Assembly: GCA_045569115.1 (NCBI GenBank)
Contig: JBJKZS010000119.1
Span: 1-49,404, forward strand
Length of the DNA stretch: 49,404 nt
Origin: S15-B10 sp045569115
GTDB taxonomy: Bacteria > Fidelibacterota > Marinisomatia > Marinisomatales > S15-B10
Direction of reading: 5' to 3'
Part shown: positions 18,503-25,989 of the stretch, in pieces
Layout of the letters: every line of letters starts with the position of its first letter
Position numbering within the stretch: the first letter of the stretch is position 1
Notes under the pieces: model-generated
Databases searched by the model: none
Seen by the model: the letters and a program-made list of their open reading frames with translations, nothing else
Told to the model about the DNA's origin: nothing
Translations under genes and position numbers: made by a program

Positions 18503-19510
18503 TTATAAGTCTTCGGATAATAAATCTTCTATTTTTAAACCGACTGTGTGGCGTCCACTGAAAACAGACCCTGTCCGCTTGCTATTAAATCGCTCCAACG
18601 CCAGTTCATAAACCTTTTCTGGGAGAGCAACATAGCCAACTTCTCCCACAAGACTTGTCGCATTTTCAAGATAGAACCGGACAAACGAATCGACCTCTTT
18701 CCTCTCGCCCGATGTAGGATTCACATATATGAAGATAGGCCTTGAGAGGGGCTGGTAAGTCCCATTATTGATGGTCTCCTCTTGAGGACTGACCGGTCCG
18801 TCTCCACCATCTATGGGAATAGCCCTGATCTTATCTTTATTTTCTTTGTAGTAGGCAAAACCAAAGAAACCGAGAGAGTATCGATCCCCAGCTATGCCTT
18901 GTACCAAGACATTATCATCTTCACTCTTCGAGAAGTCAGAACGGCACGCCTGCGACTTTCCATTGATAGCTTCGGTAAAGTAGTCGAATGTACCGGAATC
19001 GGTTCCCGGGCCATATAGTTTCATCTCTTCGTCGGGCCAATCCCTTCTCACATCGCTCCACTTCTTAACCTGACTTCCCGGTTTCCAGATCATGTGAAGT
19101 TCGTCCCTCGTCAAAAAATCGACCCAGTCGTTTGCCTTGCTTACGACCACTGACAGGCCGTCAAACGCTACTGGAAGTTCCACGAATCCAATTCCATTCT
19201 CCTGAGCCAAATTGATCTCTGTTTGCTTGATCGGCCGAGAAGCATCGTTGATGTCCGTCTCGCCGAGGACGTATTTCTTGAAGCCGCCGCCGGTACCGGA
19301 GACACCCACAGTAACTCGCACTTTCGGGTGTACCTTCCCAAACTCTTCTGCCATCGCTTCGGTGATGGGGAAAACAGTGCTGGAACCATCTACTTTAACG
19401 GAACCGCTCAAACCGCCTGCTAAGTCCTTATCGCTGGAGCCACCACATCCTAAGATCAGAAGACCCACTCCGAGCAAAACAGCACTTTGAATCTTATTCT
19501 GATTTATCAT
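18503..19510 (-). CDS. pstS: Phosphate-binding lipoprotein PstS
   Basis: 335 residues. The lipobox ILGC (lipidated Cys about residue 22) marks a membrane-tethered periplasmic protein. Phosphate-binding segments are visible: VDGSSTVFP, GVSGTGGGFK, DINDASRPI and PGTDSGTFDYF. It captures phosphate with high affinity for PstCA. It is preceded by the porin gene (47 bases) and has no Pho-box-like repeat of its own that I can see, so it is probably read from the porin promoter. This is one of the most GC-rich genes in the window. Confidence 0.96.
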   Translation of the reverse strand: MINQNKIQSAVLLGVGLLILGCGGSSDKDLAGGLSGSVKVDGSSTVFPITEAMAEEFGKVHPKVRVTVGVSGTGGGFKKYVLGETDINDASRPIKQTEINLAQENGIGFVELPVAFDGLSVVVSKANDWVDFLTRDELHMIWKPGSQVKKWSDVRRDWPDEEMKLYGPGTDSGTFDYFTEAINGKSQACRSDFSKSEDDNVLVQGIAGDRYSLGFFGFAYYKENKDKIRAIPIDGGDGPVSPQEETINNGTYQPLSRPIFIYVNPTSGERKEVDSFVRFYLENATSLVGEVGYVALPEKVYELALERFNSKRTGSVFSGRHTVGLKIEDLLSEDL

Positions 19511-19557
19511 CTCTTTCCTCTCTCTTATTAAATTATTTAACCTTGAGCAAAATTGCG

Positions 19558-20505
19558 TCAGAACCCAAACTGGAAACTGAGCATAAAAATTGTGGAGTTC
19601 TCTTCCCCTGGGGCAGTGGTGATTCGTACGTTGGGCGCTATGACAAGACCTTCCCCTACTGAATAAACCACACCGCTCATGATATAGGAATAGTCAGAAC
19701 TTTCTTCACTGGAATCGACTGCATACAGATCGTACCTGAAAAAAGCCTGAATATCTCCTCTCATACTATAGTTTGCGTATGCCGATGTGAGATGCTTTGT
19801 ATCACCGATTCCATTATCTCCGTACTGATTATACTCAGCACCCACTCTAAATCTATTCCGAGTAAGACCGCCAAAACCTCCAAGAAGTGTTTTTGAATAT
19901 GCTGTTGTTCCTTGATCGTAAGGTTCCACTGTCAATATGCCACCCAAATTAAATCCATCTTTCTTGTCTAGCCTGGATTCGCCATAGAGGAGTTGAAGAG
20001 AAGTTCTTTTATACGAATCGTTTTCGGACTTTTTATAACCTGTCCCGTTAGTAACGAGTAGCGTTGCTTTCATATTCTCTAATAATGAGCGGGAGAATCC
20101 AAGGCCCATGTCCGCTGAACTTGAAAACTTTCTGTGATCCATAGCCGATTTCTCCAGGAAACGATAGCCCCAAGTCTTTTCCTGAACATTAAAAATATTC
20201 ATACCCTGCATGCCGATTGTTATCTTGCCCAGAGAAGATTTCCAATCCACCTTGGCGTTCTTCACATAGACATTCATTGGGGAGTTCTTATAGTCGAGGT
20301 CGGTCTGGAACTTATACGAAATCTCGCCCGAAACCTCTTCCTCATATGTGAAGTAGACCCTTTTGAATCCAAACCCATTTATTGCACTCTCTTCTGAATT
20401 ATAGGTGTAGTGATAATAGGAAACTCCGCTAAACTTCCCATCGGCGCCGAATGAAACAGCAACAGTGCAACAGAGAAACGAAAAAAGAATTCTCTTGTGT
20501 AACAT
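19558..20505 (-). CDS. Outer-membrane porin of the Pho module (phosphate-porin-like)
   Basis: 315 residues with a signal peptide (about 1-20) and a beta-barrel pattern of alternating polar/hydrophobic strands, ending in an aromatic residue (SFQFGF). Its place between phoR and pstS, with a Pho-box-like repeat upstream, suggests it admits phosphate like OprP/OprO or PhoE. It is shorter than OprP (about 410). A paralogue lies at 34915-35871; shared segments include KTWGYRF, NGTG(Y/F)KK and FGF/YEF ends. Substrate is inferred from context. Confidence 0.8.
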   Translation of the reverse strand: MLHKRILFSFLCCTVAVSFGADGKFSGVSYYHYTYNSEESAINGFGFKRVYFTYEEEVSGEISYKFQTDLDYKNSPMNVYVKNAKVDWKSSLGKITIGMQGMNIFNVQEKTWGYRFLEKSAMDHRKFSSSADMGLGFSRSLLENMKATLLVTNGTGYKKSENDSYKRTSLQLLYGESRLDKKDGFNLGGILTVEPYDQGTTAYSKTLLGGFGGLTRNRFRVGAEYNQYGDNGIGDTKHLTSAYANYSMRGDIQAFFRYDLYAVDSSEESSDYSYIMSGVVYSVGEGLVIAPNVRITTAPGEENSTIFMLSFQFGF

Positions 20506-20564
20506 GATTTATCCTTTTGAATAAAATTCTTACTTTTAACTTGGTCGGAATATGTGGCCAAGTT

Positions 20565-20591
20565 GTTAGGTAAGTGTTAGGGTGTGGTTAG
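20565..20591 (-). promoter_or_regulatory. Putative Pho box (three GTTAG/CTAAC units, 11-bp period)
   Basis: On the minus strand, CTAAC recurs at exact 11-base spacing (plus-strand GTTAG at 20565, 20576 and 20587). An 11-bp period is the layout of E. coli-type PhoB boxes (7-bp units with 4-bp spacers). The site lies 60-86 bases before the porin start, between phoR and the porin, and a TATATT-like -10 (CATATT) sits about 9 bases beyond the last full unit. The sequence differs from the E. coli unit, so this is a structural match rather than a consensus match. Confidence 0.55.
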
Positions 20592-20607
20592 AAGTCGGTG
20601 AGCAGAG

Positions 20608-22374
20608 TCAGGCGGGTAAGCATAAGGAAAAAGTGTTCCCCTCGACGGCCTTAGATTCAACTGACACTTTTCCACCATGTGCCAGTGCGATGTGTTTGAC
20701 GATTGCAAGCCCAAGACCTGTTCCGCCTTTTTCTCTGCTTCTGTCTTTATCTACACGATAGAATCGTTCGAAAAGTCTTTCCCTATGTTCGGGTTCGATT
20801 ATTGATCCTGCATTGGTGATCCTTACTTCAATGTTATCCTCAACCTTTAAACAGTTCAGTAAGATTTTCGATCCATCTCCGTACTTCACCGCATTATCCA
20901 GTAGGTTCGTAACCGCCTGCCTGAAGAGCTGGCTATTGACCTCTACGATAAGATCCTCTGAGCAATGTAGATCAAATGCTAAATTTTTCGTTCCACTCTG
21001 TAATCTCACATCCTCCACAGCTGACTCAAGAAGCGGAAAGATTTCGGTTGGGATTTTCTGAAGTTCACCTCGCTCTTGCATATCTTCAATCTGGGAAAGA
21101 TGCAGAAGATCATCTATGATCAGCTTCATTCGTTCACTTTGCCGGACAATGATGGACAGGAACTGGGTTGCATCATTGTCTTTTTCGGAAAGAAAATCTT
21201 GAAGCGTCTCAGCGTAACCTTGGATGGAAGTAATTGGCGTCTTCAGTTCATGAGAAACGTTGGCAACAAAATCGCGTCTGACTTGCTCTAGCTTCTTGAG
21301 GCGACTAATATCATTTAGAACGATAAGGGTGCGCGTGGTAGGTCCATCATCACCTCTTAACCTCACGCCATGGACCTGAACAAACCGTTTCCTGTCACCC
21401 TCCAGCTCAATCTCACTTTCTATTACTCCATCTGACTTCATCGTTTTTTTAAGAAAATCGGTAAGTTTGGAACTTCTGACAAGTTCTGTTAATGGTTTGC
21501 CCAACTCAATCTCAAGATCAATGCCGAGAAGTTTGGCCGCGGCTTCATTAAAGGTCATAATTCGGCCTTCTTCATCTATGGCTACCACCCCTTCCACCAT
21601 ACTGGTGAGAATGGCCTCACGTTCATTTCGCTGCTTGAGGATTGTCATGATGCGAGCATCGAGCTGGCTCGCCATTTCGTTGAGGGTCTCAGCCAGAGAA
21701 ACGGTCTCTTCAAGATTTGGGATAGAGAGTTTTCTGTTCAAGTCGCCGGCGGCGAACCGGTCCGCCCCCCTTTTGATCGCCTCAAGTGGCCGTACAATTC
21801 TTTGGGAAACAAGATAACTTATACCGGAGGATACTGCGGCAATCAGTATCACTGCAAAAATGATGCGCTTCCTCATCACAGCCAAGGTCTCCTGAAGAGA
21901 CGTGATAGGAACAGAAAGCCGAACAACAATCGGCTTATCTGATATCTCAGTGAAAATTGCCAAGTACATCATCTCCTCATCAAGAGTGTGACTGTATCGT
22001 ATTGATGTCCCTTCACCGTTTCCGATAGCCTCCCTGATCTCGGGCCTATCCCTATGGTTGTCCATGACTGACGCATCTTCGTGTGAATCGGCCAATACAT
22101 GACCATCGTTATGAATGAGAGTAATTCTTGTGGCTGTATTTTCACCCACTCTTCGGCAGAAATTCGATAGTGATTCCGGTGCATTGTCACGCTTAATGTC
22201 AAGCGCTTCTCTTACAAGGACCGCTCTCGCCTTCAGATCGTCTCGCTTTTCACTAAAATAAAAGCTTTTTACCGATTGACTCGCAAACCATCCCAGCGCC
22301 ACCACTGCCAAAAGAATAATCACCAAATATGAAATGAAAAGCTGAGAATTGAGTCGTCGTCGAGCCATGATCAT
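20608..22374 (-). CDS. phoR: Phosphate-regulon sensor histidine kinase PhoR
   Basis: 588 residues. TM1 (about 12-32), an extracytoplasmic sensor domain (about 35-165), TM2 (about 170-190), HAMP (about 190-243), PAS (about 250-355), then HisKA with phospho-acceptor His375 (VSHELKTP) and a HATPase_c domain with N box NLLDNAVKYG and G box GGTGLGLAIVKH. Larger than E. coli PhoR (431), having a full periplasmic sensor, like B. subtilis PhoR. The start overlaps the phoB stop in ATGA. Its place with phoB and pst genes supports PhoR rather than another kinase. Confidence 0.92.
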   Translation of the reverse strand: MIMARRRLNSQLFISYLVIILLAVVALGWFASQSVKSFYFSEKRDDLKARAVLVREALDIKRDNAPESLSNFCRRVGENTATRITLIHNDGHVLADSHEDASVMDNHRDRPEIREAIGNGEGTSIRYSHTLDEEMMYLAIFTEISDKPIVVRLSVPITSLQETLAVMRKRIIFAVILIAAVSSGISYLVSQRIVRPLEAIKRGADRFAAGDLNRKLSIPNLEETVSLAETLNEMASQLDARIMTILKQRNEREAILTSMVEGVVAIDEEGRIMTFNEAAAKLLGIDLEIELGKPLTELVRSSKLTDFLKKTMKSDGVIESEIELEGDRKRFVQVHGVRLRGDDGPTTRTLIVLNDISRLKKLEQVRRDFVANVSHELKTPITSIQGYAETLQDFLSEKDNDATQFLSIIVRQSERMKLIIDDLLHLSQIEDMQERGELQKIPTEIFPLLESAVEDVRLQSGTKNLAFDLHCSEDLIVEVNSQLFRQAVTNLLDNAVKYGDGSKILLNCLKVEDNIEVRITNAGSIIEPEHRERLFERFYRVDKDRSREKGGTGLGLAIVKHIALAHGGKVSVESKAVEGNTFSLCLPA

Positions 22375-23081
22375 TTTTCGTTAGATTTGAACCGGTATCC
22401 GACTCCTCGAACTGTCTTTATGTACTTCCCCGTGTTACCGAGTTTTTTTCTCAAGCCCACAATTTGAACATCCACTGATCTGTCGGTTACAGGATAATCA
22501 CCACCATGAACTTGATCAATAATCTGATTTCTTGTAAAAACCCATCCTTGCCTCCGAGCCATGAGATGTAGAATCTCAAATTCCGAATACGTAAGATCGA
22601 CCACATTGGAATTGACTTTGACTTCACGACGTCCCATATGAATTGATAGCTTCCCTATCATGATGTCATCTTCACTTCCTGCCTCTCCTATACTTCTCCG
22701 ACGCAAGACAGACTTAACCCTTGCCATTAGCACCTTAGGACTGAAAGGTTTTGTCACATAGTCGTCGGCACCGTATTCCAGCCCTTTGACAACATCGAAT
22801 TCTTCTCCTCTTGCAGTAACCATAATGATTGGAATATCGACTGTCTGTTCGTTAGCCTTGAGGAGGCGACATACCTCAAGACCGTCAATCTTCGGTAGCA
22901 TCAAATCAAGAATCACAAGGTGAGGAGATTTGGCTATTGCGGTCTTCATTCCACTCTCGCCGGCACTTTCTGAGAGCACTTCATATCCGTTCTTCTCCAA
23001 GTGGTACCGGATGAGATTCCTGATATCGCGCTCATCATCGACAACAAGAACGCGTTGTATGTTTTTATCTTCTTTATACAT
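22371..23081 (-). CDS. phoB: Phosphate-regulon response regulator PhoB
   Basis: 236 residues, OmpR/PhoB class. The receiver domain (about 11-125) has the acidic pair DDE, phospho-acceptor Asp59 (VILDLMLP) and the conserved Lys in DDYVTKPF. The winged-helix DNA-binding domain (about 140-232) carries LTYSEFEILHLM and DRSVDVQIVGLRKKLG. It should bind the repeat before the porin and drive the porin-pst operon. First gene of the island; the 164 bases upstream are low-GC and shared with nptA on the other strand. Confidence 0.94.
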   Translation of the reverse strand: MYKEDKNIQRVLVVDDERDIRNLIRYHLEKNGYEVLSESAGESGMKTAIAKSPHLVILDLMLPKIDGLEVCRLLKANEQTVDIPIIMVTARGEEFDVVKGLEYGADDYVTKPFSPKVLMARVKSVLRRRSIGEAGSEDDIMIGKLSIHMGRREVKVNSNVVDLTYSEFEILHLMARRQGWVFTRNQIIDQVHGGDYPVTDRSVDVQIVGLRKKLGNTGKYIKTVRGVGYRFKSNEK

Positions 23082-23193
23082 ATCTTTTCTTTATAAGATA
23101 ATATTTCAAGTTAGATAACTGTGAGGATGGTATTTCTTTCTTTTCATAATAATGCTTTGCGCTCAATAAGATAGACAAATTAAATAGGTTTTA

Positions 23194-23219
23194 TAGCCAA
23201 ATAATGTAGCCAAATAATG
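23194..23219 (+). repeat. 13-bp perfect tandem direct repeat in the phoB-nptA intergenic region
   Basis: TAGCCAAATAATG occurs twice back to back (23194-23206 and 23207-23219), 27 bases before the nptA start. It may be a regulator site for nptA or phoB, or slippage. The 13-bp period does not match the 11-bp Pho-box layout. Confidence 0.8.
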
Positions 23220-23245
23220 CAAAAATATTAATTAGTATCTATAGA

Positions 23246-24352
23246 ATGGTAAAAATTCAAAGAGTTCCGTTCTTTCAAGTATTAGCTATCTTTGTAGCTC
23301 TATATAGTTTTTTAGTTGGAATTAATGGAATGTCCAGCGCCATAAAAAACATGGGTAGCGATTTTGCCAATTCAGTTATTACAACGACTAGCGAACCATT
23401 TGTTGCTTTATTCATTGGTATCTTCGCAACAGTTTTATTTCAAAGTTCATCAACAACAACATCCCTAATTGTAGGAATGGTAAGTTCTGGCGCCCTTAGC
23501 TTAAATGGAGCAGTTCCAATGATAATGGGAGCCAATATAGGCACTACAGTTACAAATACAATTGTCTCCATTGGCCATATTAATCGTGGCGAAGAATTTC
23601 GTCGTGCATTCGCAGCCTCAACAGTACATGATTTTTTTAACCTTCTTGCCGTCTGCATACTTTTTCCTATTGAACTGAGATTTGGAATTATTCAAAAAAG
23701 TGCTACAAGCATAGGAACCGCTATGTTTGGGAAGTTTCTTAATACTGAGATCTTACAGGGTTCCAGTCCTATAAAAGTCGCTATAAAATGGGGATCAAGC
23801 TTGATTGAACGTTTTTCATTTGGTAATGACATTATTTATTTAGTTGTGAGTGTTCTTATAACATTTTTGATGTTGTTTTCAATAGTAAAACTTTTGCGAC
23901 GTCTTGTATTAAGTAAAATTGAAACTTTCTTTGATCAATTTATTTTTAAGACAGTAATAAGAGGTTTTAGCTTTGGCATATTATTCACAATATTAGTGCA
24001 AAGCTCATCCATTACAACATCATTGGTAGTACCTCTTGCTGGTGCAGGGATATTATCTCTTAGGCAAATTTTTCCATATACCCTTGGGGCTAATGTGGGA
24101 ACGACTTTTACTGCATTGCTAGCAGCGCTAACTGGGACAGTCTCGGCGCTAATTGCAGCATTGAGTCATTTAATTTTTAATTTAACTGCTATTCTTATTA
24201 TTTATCCTTTCCCATTGTTGAGGAATATTCCACTTAAACTAGCTGAATCAATTGCTAAAGCTTCTGTTAAAAGAAAATATCTTCCCTTGGTTTACCTAAT
24301 ATTTATATTTGTTTTATTACCTCTAACAATCATAATTGTTTTGGGAACATAA
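23246..24352 (+). CDS. Na+/phosphate cotransporter (NptA/PNaS family)
   Basis: 368 residues, polytopic. The two inverted-repeat signature motifs are present: QSSSTTTSLIVGMVSSG near residue 65 and QSSSITTSLVVPLAGAG near residue 252, with MGANIGTTVTNT and LGANVGTTFTALLA after each. These are the hallmarks of the NaPi-II-type family, which imports phosphate with sodium. It lacks a fused PhoU domain, but a separate phoU follows 49 bases downstream. Base composition matches the rest of the genome, so this appears to be the native phosphate importer. Confidence 0.9.
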   Translation: MVKIQRVPFFQVLAIFVALYSFLVGINGMSSAIKNMGSDFANSVITTTSEPFVALFIGIFATVLFQSSSTTTSLIVGMVSSGALSLNGAVPMIMGANIGTTVTNTIVSIGHINRGEEFRRAFAASTVHDFFNLLAVCILFPIELRFGIIQKSATSIGTAMFGKFLNTEILQGSSPIKVAIKWGSSLIERFSFGNDIIYLVVSVLITFLMLFSIVKLLRRLVLSKIETFFDQFIFKTVIRGFSFGILFTILVQSSSITTSLVVPLAGAGILSLRQIFPYTLGANVGTTFTALLAALTGTVSALIAALSHLIFNLTAILIIYPFPLLRNIPLKLAESIAKASVKRKYLPLVYLIFIFVLLPLTIIIVLGT

Positions 24353-24401
24353 GTGATAAATAGAAAAACTTAATCTTGTGCACAAATTAAGGAGATAAAA
24401 A

Positions 24402-25070
24402 ATGTGGAAACAACTAATAGAACTATGGAGATCAGATGATCTCTTAGATCAAGCATATATTGATTCATTTGAAATGATGTCTGTTGCACATGAAATGTGC
24501 ATAGAAGCAATTCGAGTTCTTCGAGAAGCAGATAATTCAACAGTAAATGAAGAAATACGAAATAAAGATAAAATTGTTAATAAGTATGAACGGAATGTGA
24601 GGCGAAAAGTGATGACCCATTGTTCTGTAAGAGGTCCTGAAGACCTATCTTCAGGAATGATTCTCGTAAATATTGTTGTGGATATTGAGCGTATCGGAGA
24701 CTATTGTAAAAACATTCTTGACTTAGCATCCGTTCACTCAAAAAAACTTAATGTAGGATCTTTCGAAACATTAATTATTGATGTTGAAAAAGAAGTAATT
24801 CAACGTTTTAAGAAAACAATTAAAGTATTAGAAGAACAAGATGAAGAAAGTGCTTTATCAATGATGTCCAGTTTTAAAGGGAAAGTAGGAAGTGTTTGTG
24901 ATGAAATTGTAAATACTATCGCAACTGGCAATATTGAAGATCTTTCTGTGAGTGAAGCAGTCTCCCTTGCACTATATGCTCGCTACTTGAAAAGGATAAG
25001 CGCACATTTGAACAATATGATTACCACTGTAGTCAATCCTTTTGAAAGGATAGGTTTTAGAGCAAAATAA
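24402..25070 (+). CDS. PhoU-domain protein linked to the Na/Pi cotransporter
   Basis: 222 residues, all helical, with the PhoU motif VDIERIGDYCKNILDLA in the first repeat; the second repeat is weaker. A good Shine-Dalgarno (AAGGAG) precedes the ATG. Many Na/Pi cotransporters have a C-terminal PhoU domain; here it is a separate protein in the same operon, probably gating or regulating NptA. It differs strongly from the Pst-linked PhoU at 15321-15977. Confidence 0.85.
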   Translation: MWKQLIELWRSDDLLDQAYIDSFEMMSVAHEMCIEAIRVLREADNSTVNEEIRNKDKIVNKYERNVRRKVMTHCSVRGPEDLSSGMILVNIVVDIERIGDYCKNILDLASVHSKKLNVGSFETLIIDVEKEVIQRFKKTIKVLEEQDEESALSMMSSFKGKVGSVCDEIVNTIATGNIEDLSVSEAVSLALYARYLKRISAHLNNMITTVVNPFERIGFRAK

Positions 25071-25075
25071 AAAAG

Positions 25076-25846
25076 TTATTGGTCTTTCATTAAAGATTCT
25101 TCGGAAAAAAAACTTTCTTCTAATTCATTGTCATAAGATATATCAAAAAATTCAAGAGTTGTACGATGTGATTTCTTAATATTTTTCATTTCCATTTTTA
25201 AGATGGTCAAGTAATCACCATGTCTTTTGACTTTTGGAATGGTCATAATTTTTTTTATTTGATTGTCTTTGTCATAGAACTCTATCTTGCTAATTAAACT
25301 TTCATCCTTGTCTACCCATATTATACGTTTCGAGTAAATACTTATTTTTATAGGCGTCGCTTCAATTTTGTAATATTTTTTTTCATCTAGATTTTCTTCC
25401 CCAAGAATTTCATATGTGTCATCATTAATATCACGCGGCTTAATATCTTCATAAGAAAAGTCGGAGCCCATAAAACTCATAATTTTTTCTCGTGAAAATA
25501 TTTTTTTGGACCTTTTTACAGCGGGAAGGTAAAGCCATTGTTCACTTTCTTTGTTCGTATCACGATATTCCCAAATTAGAAGTTTCGTCCCTTTTACATC
25601 TTTTGGAGACTGAAAGCGAATTAAGGTTTTTGTTAGAAATTCACCAGTTTCATAAAATTTTTGTGATTGAGAAAAAGTACGTACCCGACTTTTTTCTTTA
25701 CCATGTAGATTTTTTATTAGAGTCATTGAGATAGTGCTAACCAAATCTTTTGGTTGAATTTGTTCCTTGGCCAGCTCCATCACCTGTCTTCCTTCAGGCT
25801 GAGACAGCACAATACTAGTAAAGATTAAAAGGTAAAATATTTTCAT
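25076..25846 (-). CDS. LolA-like outer-membrane lipoprotein-sorting protein
   Basis: 256 residues with an N-terminal signal peptide (about 1-15). The fold pattern is that of the LolA/LolB-like beta half-barrel family annotated 'outer membrane lipoprotein-sorting protein' (PF17131-like): KTLIRFQSPKDVKGTKLL, EQWLYLPAVKRSKKI, FMGSDFSYEDI, then IEATPIK and the final strand region. Such proteins often accompany MMPL/RND exporters and may shuttle lipids or hopanoids; no exporter is adjacent here. It ends five bases from the converging phoU gene. Confidence 0.8.
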   Translation of the reverse strand: MKIFYLLIFTSIVLSQPEGRQVMELAKEQIQPKDLVSTISMTLIKNLHGKEKSRVRTFSQSQKFYETGEFLTKTLIRFQSPKDVKGTKLLIWEYRDTNKESEQWLYLPAVKRSKKIFSREKIMSFMGSDFSYEDIKPRDINDDTYEILGEENLDEKKYYKIEATPIKISIYSKRIIWVDKDESLISKIEFYDKDNQIKKIMTIPKVKRHGDYLTILKMEMKNIKKSHRTTLEFFDISYDNELEESFFSEESLMKDQ

Positions 25847-25989
25847 TCCAATACTCTTGAAACTTTTTAGAAATTCACTTTTTGACCAATGGATACTGTA
25901 ATAATTTTATAATGAAAAAATTCTATATATCTATAGCCTTTTATAGCCTTTTTGTATTTTATTGAGCTATTAAAATATGGAAAGGATGA

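Larger units (their letters stand above)
15200..23090. other. High-GC Pho island (compositional block)
   Basis: From the last part of gerW to just before phoB's upstream region the base composition changes. Hand counts of 60-base lines give 35 G/C at 16201, 29 at 17221, 37 at 19261 and 32 at 15241, against 14 at 14761 and 20 at 23281 outside. The block holds only phosphate-response genes, all on the minus strand. phoB and the porin are less GC-rich than pstS and pstB. No transposase, integrase or tRNA borders it. Best read as a horizontally acquired or recently replaced Pho module. Confidence 0.7.

Noticed and set aside
18265..18561. 98-codon plus-strand frame over pstC/pstS
   Set aside because: Opposite to two clear genes in GC-rich DNA, where long shadow frames are expected.
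15200..23090. Integrative element or prophage carrying the Pho genes
   Set aside because: No integrase, transposase, direct repeats or tRNA target at either edge; composition alone supports transfer, not an element.
25933..25952. Twofold ATAGCCTTTT repeat before the M61 peptidase as an operator
   Set aside because: Short, A/T-rich and in a low-complexity region; chance or slippage is as likely.
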